A stretch of 64,000 nt of DNA from Pyrenochaeta sp. MPI-SDFR-AT-0127 (GCA_020747015.1 JAGTJM010000019.1:1-64000); one strand, 5' to 3'; shown: positions 1 to 11,150, counted from the stretch's first letter. Program-made: numbers and translations. The notes: a model not told the origin generated them from the sequence alone.

Positions 1-82
1 CAAGTCGTCGTCTGCAACAACCCTCGAGCGTGGTTCCCTTCCCTCCCACCAGCTAGACCTTCCATACTCACTGCGTCCAGCC

Positions 83-2705
83 ATGGCAACGACGATGAAT
101 CCCACGCTGTGCTGTGCTAATTGTGCCCATCTGTATCGTCGAGACACTCTTGCATCTTGCAACACTCTACTTTTTGGGTCACAGTCTGCCCCTTTGCCAG
201 ATTCACTCGCACCCAGTTCCACTCACTCTGACCAATTGGCAAGACATGTTACGGTTACGGCCTTCAGAACTGACCCTAACTCCCGATGATGTCGAAGAGA
301 CATTTCGCCGCATAGCACTCAAGCAGACCCCCAGAGCTCCCACAGCCGTGTCTCCAACGAGCGGCCAATCTGGACGGCCAGTTCTCAGGCGTGGCCCGCA
401 ACGCTCAACTCAAGATGCGGTTACGGCTCTTGGTAACATTCCTGTTCTGAGACCTCTACCCCAACGGGCACTCCACACATCTGTCGACGACGATATCGTA
501 GACAGCCATGATGACCAAGTGGCCCTAACAACAGACCGTGCCGACAGCGTTGTAGGGACCAGCCCACCTTCCCAAGCGGAGCACACAGCATCGATCCGTA
601 CATCGGCTTCTTCCGCAATTCGTGGCATTCACCTTCCATTCCGACTTCGACGTAATCGTCAAAACTCAAATCCCCAGTCTTCACCGGGAACTGGCTCTGT
701 GGGCGCAACCCCGCCGGCTGCAATACCACCCAGTCCTGTAATGTTTGGCCTGAACGCAACAGCCAGAGCAACTATTACTATCGAAAGTCCCTCACAGTCC
801 CGCCCAGAAACCACCGATAGCCCCGCAGAGTTACGAGGAGGTGGTAAATCAAGCAAGGGCCGTAACCGTACCATTTCTCAAGATCCAGCACACACCCCAT
901 CTTCTTTGCAACGGGCGCAGACGCCGATTTCGTCTCGAACACAAGAGCCTCTACGCGACATGGCTGCTGCCCAGCACACCCCTGATGGAGATCCACCAAC
1001 ATGCTATCTAGAAGGCTTCTTTAAAGACCCAAACACGAGCCCAGTCGGCATCGATTACTATTTCAATGAATTCAGGCTATCACTACCACACACAGAGCCT
1101 CGCCGTCGCGGCGGTCGCCAGCCGATGCCGATGCGAAGCCTGTCTTCTGGCAATGTTCCTGCCTTTGCATTGCCGTCTAGGCATGCACCCGTACTAATGC
1201 CCCAGCCACCGAGGGAAGCTTCATATGATTCAATTCGTACTCCTCATCGACAGAATCACTTGTCTTCCTCGTCGAGCGTGAGCTTGCTACCCACCAACCC
1301 CCTTTTGCGGGAACAGGCAGGTACTAGATCGAGGCATTTTAGCAGTGGAGCATCGAGTGCTAGTACTGCATTCTCCTACTACGGCTCAGATCTCCCCGAA
1401 TCTCGACAAGCAAGCAGTGAGCAGCCAAGTCAGGACGAGCTTTGTCACTCGCAACACGGTCGAAGCGCTGCCATGGCAGGCATGAATGCAGAAAGTGATA
1501 TATCAAATTACACTGAATTACAACCGTCCCTCCCGAGACACCCAAGCCAGTCATCATTCCACATGGCTTCCTCCAGCCAACTTAGTATTTCGCCGCTGCC
1601 ATCAATGCCCTACACACGCGTGCAAAACGGCCAAAGTTCTGTGCAGCCATCCATCAATGTTAGTGAAAATGGGGAAAGCATGAACGTTCTTGATGCAACC
1701 ACTGCGGCAGCTCAAAATCTGCCCTCACCTCTTGATACTTACTCGACGCAGTATCAACGCATGATGCATGCCCAACAAGCACAACGGACGATGCCTGTTG
1801 AGTCATATTCTCTGCAGCATCAATTTGATGGAGCCAATGGAGCCAATGCAACCAGAACTCATCACGACATAGATCACCGTCATCGTGGCACTCTGTATAG
1901 TCCCCATGCACCAAGGACAACCAGTCATCGCCAAACCCAGCTGCCCACACATCTCTCTGCTCATCGTTCGTCCGAGCGTCTGCCCAGTCTATCACCACAC
2001 GTTCCAGAGCCATATGGCAGAAGCAGCCAGCTAACCAGGACCAACCAACGTTCTAGTGAGAATGTGCCTGTAAACACAGCGTCAAATGGAGAACGTTCTG
2101 CTCGTAACAGCCAAGTCCAAATCCAGAGAGCAGCTTACGAACAGATGAGCAGCGCCGTACAAGCGCTTCAAGCCGTCAACGCAAGGTACACTGAAAGAGC
2201 TGCGTCTGGACGCACCCGATCAAGTCTGCCACACAGAAATCCTCCTCAAGCTATGCCCGGCCGACAGGGTGAAGCTATACAATCTGGCCTCCCAGTGTCC
2301 TTACCTAGAGCAACGCATAACAGTACAGCTCGACAGAGTTCACAGCAACACAGGGGTGAAAATCCTCACCACACAGATAGGCGCTTGTACCGCCAGAGAC
2401 CGGCTGCAGCACCGCAATCTCTACGCCTGCATCCCCGCGACGCTCCCTTGACCTCGCTGGCAGGCAGCGGTACTACAAGGCGGCGATCACGGTCACCACT
2501 TTCTCGTGCACCAACATCAATGCGCACGCATCCACGCATGCCCATCCGCCTGCGGAACCAAGAGAACTCGGGGGACGCCGAAGTTGCCCTCATGAGGCGG
2601 GAAGAGACGGCTATCCATTCTCGCCATGGAGGCGACGAACAGCAGCTCGTCATGGATGAGACGCCGCCGAGAATTGGACGCGTGGAGAGGCGTATGTTTG
2701 AGTAG
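83..2705 (+). CDS. Disordered Ser/Pro/Gln-rich hypothetical protein
   Basis: I do not recognise this protein. It is about 820-856 residues, almost wholly low-complexity (Ser, Pro, Arg, Gln, His), with no membrane segment or catalytic motif. The only ordered-looking part is near the N-terminus, around LTNWQDMLRLRPSELTL followed by a short acidic helix (DDVEETFRRIAL). The start is uncertain. The open frame runs back past ATG 246 without an in-frame ATG, and the residues just before 246 look coding. A 52-nt intron at 133-184 (GTATCG...CAG) would join ATG 83 to this frame and give 856 aa. The conservative start is 246 (819 aa). The long uninterrupted frame supports a real gene. A regulatory or scaffold role would be a guess. 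Confidence 0.6.
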
Positions 2706-3281
2706 TGTTGTCTATCATTTTCTAAGGGTGGTGAGTATGATGATGTAAAGTTTCTTGGACAGACTCAGATCGACGCATTGGGTATTGAGGGGAAAACAGA
2801 AAGGTTGCTTGAAGGAGGCGAAAGTAGTTGTGCAGTTAGTATTATCAAGCAGAAGCGACAATTTGCAACTGATGGATATCGATATACATACCCATATCTG
2901 TAGTCATCATGGCTGTAATGGCAAACGCGATTGCGGCTTTTCAATGCAATAACATCGCTCATTCTATTTTACATATAAATCGCTTATCTGCGGTTGGTCA
3001 ACAGTAAGCAGGAAGTGAGATAACATAAGCATCAATGCCCTTGGTACTTTCCTGTCCTGCAAAACTCTAAGATGCGAAAGAATTATACGAAAGAAAAGTG
3101 TCTCAGTAGCCCATATCTCAACAATGACATGTTGAAAGAATAACATGCCGACTCTCAGATGAAACAGGCACAGAAACACAGCCTCCTTATTTTCTTACCA
3201 AAATCTCAACAAAAAAGTCAACATGTAAGGTGTGATTGAGTATCATTCTATACATTTCTATTTTCTACCTCGATGCAAAAA
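2706..3281. other. Convergent 3' intergenic region
   Basis: AT-rich spacer between two genes that converge on it. It presumably holds both 3' UTRs and poly(A) signals. I see no RNA gene or convincing reading frame. Confidence 0.5.
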
Positions 3282-4704
3282 CTACGCCACAACATCATTA
3301 GCCTCCTTTTCCCTCTTCTCCTCATCCTTTGCATTCAACTTGCCAGATCGCGTGTGGATACTCTCCAGCACGAGTTTAATCTCGTGCAAAAATCGATCAA
3401 CCTCCTTCTCAGTCCCGACCGTGATGCGCAAACAGCCCACGCAGCCGTGCTCTTTGCCCCGGAAGCGTACCACGACGCCCTTTTCTTCCGCTAGGCCTTC
3501 GTACACGGCGAGCGCCGTCTCGTTCGAGGGCTTCCCGCCTTGACTTGCGGGCGCGTCGAGGATCTGGTAGAGCAGGAAGTTGGACTCGACGCCGCCGTGC
3601 AGGTTTCCGATGCCGGGGATCTTGGGAAGTTCGGCGATCAAGCGGTCACGCTGGCTCACGATTAGACTTCTATTTCTCCGCATGACGTCGAGGTGTTTGG
3701 GACTCAGTGCGGCGCGGGCAAGTTGGCTCGTTGGGTTTGCGATGTTGTAGGGTGCCTTCATTGCGTTTAGTAGCGCGGCGATTGCGGGATCGGTGAATGC
3801 GGTTCCCAGGCGTATTCCTGCTAGTCCAAAGGCTTTGGAGAGCGTCTGCATGACTACCAAGTTTGGCCATTCGGTGACCCATTCTGCTAGACTTGTACCT
3901 TCTGGCGCAAAGTCAATGTATGCTTCATCCAGCACAACCACGCCGTTCCAACTCTCATGCTCCAGTATTGCTTGCACGTCCTCCTTCTTTAACAGCTTTC
4001 CTGTCGGATTCCCCGGCGAACACAGATATGCAAGCTTGATACTCGAGTCCTTGCTGAGTGCGTCTACTATAGCGGGAACATCAAGATCGAAGCTCGGAGT
4101 TTGTAGCGGGACTTTTACAAGCGTGACGTCGTTGACTTGCGCGGAGACGCTGTACATGCCATATGTGGGTGGGCAAGTGAGGATCTTTTCTTTACCGGGG
4201 ACGCAGAAGGCGCGGATCAGGGCGTCTATTGCTTCATCGGAGCCGACGCCAACGAAGAGGTGGGCAGGTGTGAGGGTTTTGGAGGTATGCGCATGCGTGT
4301 TGCGGAGGTTGCAGAGGAGTTGCTTGAGGTCTTCTTGGTGGCTTTACAGTACTAATCAGCTTGGACTCGTAGATGTAGTGTCATGGCTATCATACGGGTC
4401 TGGGTATCTGTTTAGTCCAAGCAGATCGACTTCAATTGCAGACGAGTCTGAAGTGCCATTGGTGTTTGCGCCAGAAATGTTGCCCTCGCCAGTCAGCGCC
4501 AGTCCAGGTCCATATGCGTTCTCGTTCGCGTCGAGGAGAATGTTTGTGCCGTCATCTTTGTAGTCACTATTAATTGTGAGCGCAAAACACTGGAGAAGAG
4601 GCATTGAGCTTCACCTACTCGCGCGCACAGCGATACGGCTCCAATGCGAGGATATTTGGTCGCGCGCATTTCTGCAGGTCGAATGGTGACTTTCTTGTAG
4701 TCAT
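3282..4704 (-). CDS. HIS5: Histidinol-phosphate aminotransferase
   Basis: PLP-dependent class II aminotransferase of histidine biosynthesis. It converts imidazole-acetol phosphate plus glutamate to histidinol phosphate in the cytosol. Three exons read without a frame break: 4704-4619, 4566-4396 and 4341-3282, giving 438 aa, the usual family length. The first intron joins YRCARD to DYKDDGTNILLDANENAYGP, the conserved substrate-side N-terminal block. The second joins RYPDP to HQEDLKQLL. Further family marks are CSPGNPTG, VVLDEAYIDF and the Schiff-base lysine in TLSKAFGLAG (about K255), followed by GIRLG. A C-terminal tail after the conserved LRITVGTEKE is highly charged. Identity is secure; exon ends are inferred from GT-AG sites and frame. 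The upstream region carries two Gcn4-like sites, listed separately. Confidence 0.96.
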
Positions 4705-5327
4705 TGTGAGATTTGTGTTGGTAAACGCGGTCGGTGACTCGGTAGGTGTTGCTTGGTGGGGAACTTTTTGTATGGCGGGGCAGTACCTCTGGCGATATCG
4801 GTCGAGTCATACAAGTGCATTTCGAGACCATGATGACTGGATCCAGATTTTACCAGGAAGACGTATACAGATAACGGGTTGCTAGCAGCTATGACATGAT
4901 CTGGTGTTATGAGTATCAAGTACAGCTTTTAGGACGCCTGTGAAATAGCAATATCACCCTCCGCGAGATGAATGTGAAATGCATCCATTCAAAAAAAAGT
5001 TTAGCAGGCATAGGACGAATATAACATCGATGTATGCATATCTAGACTTGAAGAGCGACAAACTGGCTGGGTACCAATATCAGCGATCATCTCACCCCTG
5101 TCAAGCATTTGGCGACCAACGCCTCCAACCACAACACCCAGCATCGAAGCCTAGCTAAACAAATAGACCTGTTATATCTAGTCCACCCTACTTGTTTGAG
5201 ATGGGACGCTGTAAAGCCAAGTACACGCCATCATTTGCCAGCTGCACCAAAAAGTGACCCCTGACTCTACCTCCACCCACTGCACACTCCACACTCCGCA
5301 CTCCCACCCAGGGCAGCAAAATACAGC
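4705..5327. other. HIS5 upstream intergenic region
   Basis: Holds the HIS5 promoter (two TGACTCG-type sites) and then unremarkable sequence up to the tRNA terminator. No supported coding frame was found. Confidence 0.5.
4735..4809. promoter_or_regulatory. Two Gcn4/CPC1-like sites upstream of HIS5
   Basis: TGACTCG lies at 4735-4741 on the plus strand, and its reverse complement CGAGTCA at 4803-4809. They are 31 and 99 bp upstream of the HIS5 start codon. The cross-pathway control factor (Gcn4/cpc-1/CpcA) binds TGACTCA, so each site differs at the last base. Placement upstream of an amino-acid biosynthesis gene fits, but two 7-mers alone are weak evidence. Confidence 0.4.
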
Positions 5328-5331
5328 AAAA
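5328..5331 (-). terminator. RNA polymerase III terminator of tRNA-Glu
   Basis: On the minus strand a TTTT run begins nine bases after the tRNA 3' end. A second TTTT at 5321-5318 could act as backup. A short T run is the standard Pol III stop. Confidence 0.6.
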
Positions 5332-5340
5332 GAATACGCT

Positions 5341-5434
5341 TTCCGACACCGGGAATCGAACCCGGGCCTTGTCGGCGCTCGAGAGGCGGAACCTCGATGA
5401 GAGCGACAAATCCTAGCCACTAGACCATATCGGA
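5341..5434 (-). tRNA. tRNA-Glu (anticodon CTC) with 22-nt intron
   Basis: The minus strand folds as a 72-nt tRNA plus an intron. Acceptor stem TCCGATA pairs with TGTCGGA through one G-U. The D-arm is GTCTAGTGGCTAGGAT, the anticodon stem TGTCG/CGACA, and the T-arm contains GGTTCGATTCC. The anticodon CTC is at 5401-5399, preceded by CT and followed by A37. A 22-nt intron (5397-5376) lies directly after A37, the canonical tRNA intron position, leaving C38 before the 3' stem. Sequence outside the intron matches the eukaryotic tRNA-Glu pattern. The internal A box and B box are intact, and a T4 terminator follows. The discriminator is A and no CCA is encoded, as expected. Confidence 0.95.
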
Positions 5435-6095
5435 TGAGATGATTGATGGATGGAATAGGCTTTTGATCGTACAGATCGAAGAAGGCACTCACACATGGAC
5501 GGGGGACAAGAGTTCATGATATTCGGATGGCTCACCATGGGTATGTTGAGTTTTGCATGGCTTAGAGGGCGCGTGGCGTTCGCATATTTTTTCGCCCCAC
5601 CACCAGAAGTTTTTCTTAGGCGAGACATTGATTCTAAAATTTTCAGGCCGTATATTCTCCCTTTGGTACCGCTTTTCTTATACGAGGATGGAGCATGAAG
5701 ATATGAATTTACCCAGGAAAGCTATGCTGGCTTTGCTGTTCTAGGAAAATCCGGACTATTGGTTGGAACACACTGAAGAAAGAAAATTGGCATATACTTT
5801 AATTGAATGGAAATTTGAATTGAAAGACATATCGCGGCGTCTTGAATCACTGCAGTACATCAAGAATGTGGTAATTATCACGTACAGGCACTGCGAATAT
5901 CAGCACGTGGTGGGAACTATTCCTTCTGTCTTTCCTGTAAAATAGCTATAGACTTGTACACAGATTCGTGATTGACGTACCCTCCAGATTAACCACTCTC
6001 AAATCTCAATCATTCCATTGTATTGCGGTCATGCTATGCGCTTCAAAAAGATATACTCTAAATACTCGCAAGAACAAAATCATCCCATGGTATCG
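5435..6095. other. Intergenic region between tRNA-Glu and bleomycin hydrolase
   Basis: About 660 bp of moderately AT-rich sequence. Short open frames here have no recognisable motif or codon pattern. It includes the 3' UTR of the downstream minus-strand gene. Confidence 0.45.
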
Positions 6096-7735
6096 TTATG
6101 CCAACGCCCCCATTGGATCCCACAACTCAAGCATCTTGGGCTTCTGCTCGAGCACCTTTCTGATCGTCGAGCTCACAACGCTAGGATCTACAACCGCCTG
6201 ATAGACAAACTCATCCATCCATGCATCGCTCATGACAAAGTAACCTTTGTCGCCCACTCTATCGCTCCACGAGTTCTCCACTCGCCACCTTACCGGCTTA
6301 CCGTTGACAACGTGTACCGCAGTCAACACCATGGCATGCGTCATCTGACTCTCGCCAGTCTGCAGGCGCTCCGCTTTCGACATGCCCAGCTTGATATTAA
6401 AGCCTAGCTCGTACTCAAAGAGCGCTGTGTCCATGATTCCCTTTGTGGAGTCGGAGTATTTGCCAACGTCTGAGCCGAAGAAGACGGGCATGCCGCGTTT
6501 CAACATAGTAATGCAGGCTTCTTTGATGGTCTTCATGTCGACATTGACATAAGTTACTGGTCGGCCATTCCATACGTTGCCCAGGCGCTTTACACTGAGT
6601 AGACGGTTGTATGGGTTACGGGGGTCATTAACGAGCGAGAAAAGCTGATGGACGTCGGTCCCTGACAGAGCTCTGACAGTCTTACTATCTGACAGCTCTT
6701 TTGCAAAAGCAGTGGGGCTGGTACGCAGAGTGCAAAGGTTGCCATCGCGGTCGTAGTATTCCCATGTGAAAGCTTTGTCGGAAGGAGGCGGTGGTCCAAG
6801 CATAAGTGTGAGGATGAGGTGAATCTCGCGGAGCATCTTCTCCTTCTCGCTAGCAATGGTAGCACGGATAACTTCGGGCGAGGCAGAACTAGATGCGATA
6901 GAGCGTAGGCGCACAGCGTCTTCACGCAGCTTGGTTGTGATTAGACGATCCATGGTAGATGAGTTGGTTGCGTTATACGAGTCAGGATACAGAGCATGAG
7001 GTACAAGGCCGTACTTCTGTACTAGATTGGCAACCATATCCCACTGCCCACCGTCACCGACAGGGCTCGCCAAGAGTGCCTGTACAAGCCGGCTGTCAAT
7101 CTCCTCAGACTTGGTGTCAAGGATACTCTCGAGGAAGTAATTGGCCTTCTCGATCTTATCCCAATAGAACAAGTAGGACTGTGACAGCTGAAACTCCGAG
7201 AGCTTGTATTTCTTGGCAATGGCGATACGGAATACGTTGGTAGAGGCGAAGAGCCAGCACCGGCCGGAAGAAGCTTGGTTTGTGATGGGTGAGCCTTCCA
7301 GTGGGATCTTGATGTTGAAGTTCTGAGTGTCTGAGATGGTTGCCGAGCGTGATGAAAGGACGGCGTTCGCAGGGTTCGAGCTTAGAGCTGCTAGAGCGAG
7401 CCGATTCTTCTCGAATATAAGCATATAGAGTAATATAGGTTCAAGAATCGCACCTTTGGATCCTCCATGAGCTCCTTCTCCCACTCTCCGACAGAAGCCG
7501 CCGATACGTCTTGCTGGTACTTGACGCCTGGGGTATATTTGGGGGCTTGTCACACATTTAGTCCTCAGATCTTAGACCAAGTTGTGCAAAACATACGGGA
7601 TTCTCCTCCTACGACAACATAGCCATCCTTCTCGTTCATGGGTCGCTCATCTTTCAAGTGGAGTGCCTGAAGCCGCTCGAGCAGCTTCTCGTTGATAGCA
7701 GTAGCATCCGACGGCCTTGACTGGTTGGAGCCCAT
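6096..7735 (-). CDS. BLH1: Bleomycin hydrolase, C1B cysteine peptidase
   Basis: Cytosolic papain-fold aminopeptidase (yeast Blh1/Lap3/Gal6, human BLMH) that also hydrolyses homocysteine thiolactone and bleomycin; the family forms a homohexamer. Exons are 7735-7597, 7545-7454 and about 7406-6096, giving about 513 aa (a three-base shift at the last acceptor is possible). The first two exons encode MGSNQSRPSD and then YTPGVKYQQDVSAASVGEWE. The catalytic triad is visible: Cys in NQASSGRCWLFAS (about residue 127), His in MTHAMVL (about 434) and Asn in VENSWSD (about 455). The C-terminus ends WDPMGALA, the arm that sits in the active site. In yeast an extra C-terminal Lys is trimmed autocatalytically, and here none is encoded. 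Identification is firm; the N-terminal splicing is inferred. Confidence 0.94.
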
Positions 7736-8548
7736 GGTGGAGCTTCTTGGAACGTTGAGTGAAATCGAACTTTACTTCGGCTCTTAACAAGACTCGATCG
7801 CGGAATGTCTGACGGAGTTGTGGTGAAGAGCGCTGTCCATCAAGGTGTCATGCTTATCGAGCTTATCACCAGTAGCCGCGTCGCGTGCAGGGGTCTCGTG
7901 CCAGCCCCACCCTCGTCAGGTGGCTGGACATGGCACGTGACCTTGAATTGTTTGCTGTGTTTGTCCTCGTTAGACACCGCGCCTTTGCCACAATTTGTCT
8001 CCTGGCCCCGTACCCCTTGTACCATCGAAGCATCTATAGTGATTAGGGGCGCATATTATGGCCCCATTAACGGTGTTTCAGCCACACCGCCCCGCCAACC
8101 GTGCGCAATGCTTAATGCGGGAACCAAAAGATTTCGAGAGCTACCGGTATTCCATGTCATTGTCGGGACGGAATCGTCCTGTGACAAGCATTCTATGCCC
8201 TCACACACGCACATTGAGATCTGCAAGTTGATCGCCATGACGATCTAGGAGTGATATACAGCTCAATACGAGAAGAATTGGCTGATGAATGAGGAGATGA
8301 GGATGCGCAGGGCGCCGACGCGCGTTTCAGCGGCGCTCCTATGGCGCAGTCCCCTGAACCAGGCACTCAACATCCCAGCCGCAGGTCGATCTTCAAAAGT
8401 TCACAGCGTCCCGATCTCGCCTTGTGCTTAACTTCATTCACCCCTCTTTTTGTCGTCACTGACTGAGCAGATATCTGCACTTCCACTCTCTCAAAGTCGC
8501 TCCCACACAAACTTGTCTTCATTGACCAACAAACACAGTCCCACCAAT
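7736..8548. other. Divergent promoter region, bleomycin hydrolase and four-span protein
   Basis: About 810 bp separating two divergently transcribed genes. It includes a GC-rich stretch around 8300-8350 with several GGCGC/GCGCC words and pyrimidine-rich leader sequence before 8549. The open frames inside (for example 7805-8248) show no domain and are not called. Confidence 0.45.
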
Positions 8549-9303
8549 ATGACGCAACAACCGGTCCTGTGGAAGAAGCGCGTCCTCGTGCCTTTTTGGG
8601 TTGTTCGAATATGTGTAATGATATTGATCATTATCGCATACGCATGGGCACTGCGAAATCTCAATAACATCAAAGATGTCGTGAAGCCAGCGATAGCGCA
8701 AGTCTTCTCTTGGGCACCGTGGACAAAAGCTAACTGAGTTCAGATCCGTCGTCGTCTTCATGCTCTTCATCGTAATCGTACTACTCATCGACATTCTCGC
8801 CATCGTACTCTTCCTCCGTGACGCGCTGAAACCGGGAACCTTCCTCACAATGAACTGCTTCCAGACGAGCTTCTGGGCTGGAGTCTTGATCATGGACTTT
8901 GTGGCCATCGGAAGAGGTGCAAGTGTGGTGGGCATTGGGTTCAGCGTATTTGTCTTGTATGTTCAGAAGCCACTTCACGCGTCGCCCAACACTAATATAA
9001 TGCAGCCTTTCCTTTGTCGGCCTCCTCATCTACTCCATAATTGGATACAATCGCGCGAAGAAGGGAGCTCTGCGCGGCCAGTACACTCCTGCGCATAATC
9101 CTGCCGTTGCAACGCCATCTACGTTTCCAGCTGCGCACCCCACTCAGTATCACAACGCTTCGCCATATCAGCAAAACACCGCCTATCATTCACCGACTGG
9201 CGCGCCCGTCGAGCTGCAGAACCAGTACCTACCTCCATATCAATCAGGCACTGCGGGAGATTACTACAGTCAGCAACCGACTAAGCCTGCCAATATTGTT
9301 TAG
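8549..9303 (+). CDS. Four-transmembrane (MARVEL-like topology) protein
   Basis: Three exons, 8549-8697, 8744-8956 and 9006-9303, give 219 aa. The N-terminus MTQQPVLWKKRVLVPFWVVR leads into four hydrophobic spans: about residues 19-35, a long one beginning SVVVFMLFIVIVLLIDILA, one near FWAGVLIMDFVAIG, and FSVFVLFLSFVGLLIYSIIGY, which is assembled across the second intron. The cytosolic-looking tail is Tyr/Gln/Pro-rich (QYTPAHNP, YHSPTGAP, QYLPPYQ) and ends KPANIV. Four spans with a short N-terminus and polar tail resemble fungal MARVEL-domain proteins, but I cannot prove homology by eye. The first intron reads only with a GC donor (GCAAGT at 8698) and an AG acceptor at 8743, with a branch-like GCTAAC. 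Function is unknown. Confidence 0.75.
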
Positions 9304-10200
9304 TAAAGCTATAGAGCTATTAAAAATGGATCCGTATCAACGGTGGACTTGAGTGAGCACTGTGAGAACCCCATTAAAAAGTGCAAGCGAGCAATAGACT
9401 AGCGGCTTTGGACAATTGGAGCTTGTGGGGCCTATGTTCTTACTTGCGCAAAGTTACCATCTCTCTGGGTTACCAGGTTGCGCTGAAGATACTTTGGAAT
9501 GCCGGAAATCTACTTGACGTCAGACGGGTTTCGTTTCGACGATTGTAACGAATTCTCTCCACCTGTAAGCGCTGGATGACATCTACAACGCTGTCGTACA
9601 TGGTGAATTAAAGACTGGGTGTCGCATTCATGGTGTTGGAAACGGAAAAGCATCGGATGTGGAAGGTACAAGGATTCATGGCATGACGGGTAATCTATAG
9701 GTGCATGCAGTTGTGTCTAAAAGAGTCTACAATTTTAGGTACACGTAAAAGCTGAGAGGGAATGAAAGCTCATAGAATTTACACGTGCAAACGCTTCGGA
9801 GGCTCATGCCAAATCAAGCTGCCCCTGCCGAGGCGCTACTCACATTTCGGTCTTGAGAACCACCGCAAAGTGTCTCCGCCTCGGAGCACAACAACCACTC
9901 ACAGCCTCAAAGCCGATACCCACAGCCACTTCAATCTACGCGACGGTCAATCACATCGCTGAGGCTAGCATGCTGCACTAGATCTCTAACTTGCCCGGGT
10001 TTGGTTCTCTGTTTGTATGTGGAGGTGATCATGTGTAAGGGAGTATCTGCCGGCGGCTGGCTGGGGTGAAGTGGTTGGAACACACTAGGAGCTGGATTGT
10101 GTATAAACGCTGTGCTCCGCCGTTTCGTTTCTTCAGACAGGCTACCTGTTGAGTGCTTCATACTTGTTCACTTTCCGGCCACTCCACTTGTTCAGACAAG
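9304..10200. other. Intergenic region before SurE-like gene
   Basis: About 900 bp with no supported gene. The open frame at 9762-9962 lacks motifs. The right end carries a TATAAA box and the leader of the next gene. Confidence 0.45.
10102..10107 (+). promoter_or_regulatory. TATA box of the SurE-like gene
   Basis: TATAAA lies 94 bp upstream of the start codon at 10201, a reasonable distance for a fungal core promoter. Confidence 0.4.
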
Positions 10201-11150
10201 ATGCGGTCCTCCCTCCTGCTCGCAGCCGCGCTGCCTCTCGCCCAAGGTATCCGCATCATTCAGTCCAACGACGACGGTTGGTCGGAGGCAAACCTCCGAA
10301 CGTTCTTCAACGTCTTGAACACCGCCGGCCATCAAGTTGTACTGTCAGGACCGGCTGAGCAACAGTCAGGAACTGGTACGTTTATTCATTTGCTGCTTCA
10401 CAACGGCTTCTGACTACAATAGGTTCCAATGATGCTACACCGACCACGGTTGACGCTGATGGCTGTATCCATGCATCTTGCCCTGGTGGAAGCCCTCCCA
10501 CTGGAGCCAACGCCACGGATCCACGTCTTAACTACGTGAACTCGTTTCCCGTGACGAGCATTAAGAACGGCATTGACGTGACTGCTCCGAAGCTCTGGAA
10601 CGGCGCCAAGCCTGAGCTCGCTCTCACAGGGCCCAACGTTGGAGGAAACGTTGCCGTGCAAGTCCCCTTCTCTGGAACCGTCGGCGCCGCTGTCTACGCA
10701 GCAAAGACTGCGAAGATCCCAGCTATTGCTTTCTCTGGCCAGACTGGAGACCCAACTGCATGGAATGCACCAACGCCTCTTCACAGCAAGGTCTATGCCG
10801 ACCTCGCTTTGAACATTACCAGCACTATTATCAAATCTGGAAAGCCCTACCTCCCCGACAACACCTGGCTTAATGTCAACTTCCCGTCGGTTTCATCAAC
10901 TAGCTGCAACAACCCAAGCCAATTCAAATACATCTTCACGCGCATCAACACTGGTCTTCTCAGCGCTAGGGATGCAAACTGGTGTGGGAGCACCCGGTTG
11001 CCTTGGGAGGCGGATGTCATTCTGCTGAGGGGTGGCAACTGCTATGTGACTATCAGCCCTGGCGATGCGAATGACAAAACGACGGTGAACGATGCGGCTG
11101 TTCAGACTCAGATCATTAACAAGTTGAAGCCCATTCTGTCGTGTTTGTAG
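10201..11150 (+). CDS. Secreted SurE-type nucleotidase/acid phosphatase
   Basis: Two exons, 10201-10375 and 10423-11150, give 300 aa. The first 16 residues (MRSSLLLAAALPLAQG) are a clear signal peptide. The mature N-terminus RIIQSNDDGWSEANLRTF carries the SurE metal-binding NDDG motif and is followed by the nucleotide-fold SGPAEQQSGTGS, which spans the intron. Later PELALTGPNVGGNV and IPAIAFSGQTGD match the SurE core. Bacterial SurE is a cytosolic metal-dependent nucleotidase and polyphosphatase. Fungal secreted members are annotated as acid phosphatases, so an extracellular phosphate-scavenging role is inferred. Cys residues late in the protein (CIHASC, SSTSCNN, NWCGST, GNCYV, LSCL) suggest disulfides, which fits secretion. 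Confidence 0.9.

Noticed and set aside
7805..8248. 147-aa frame in the bleomycin hydrolase upstream region
   Set aside because: No signal peptide or domain, and it lies in a shared promoter region. No support.
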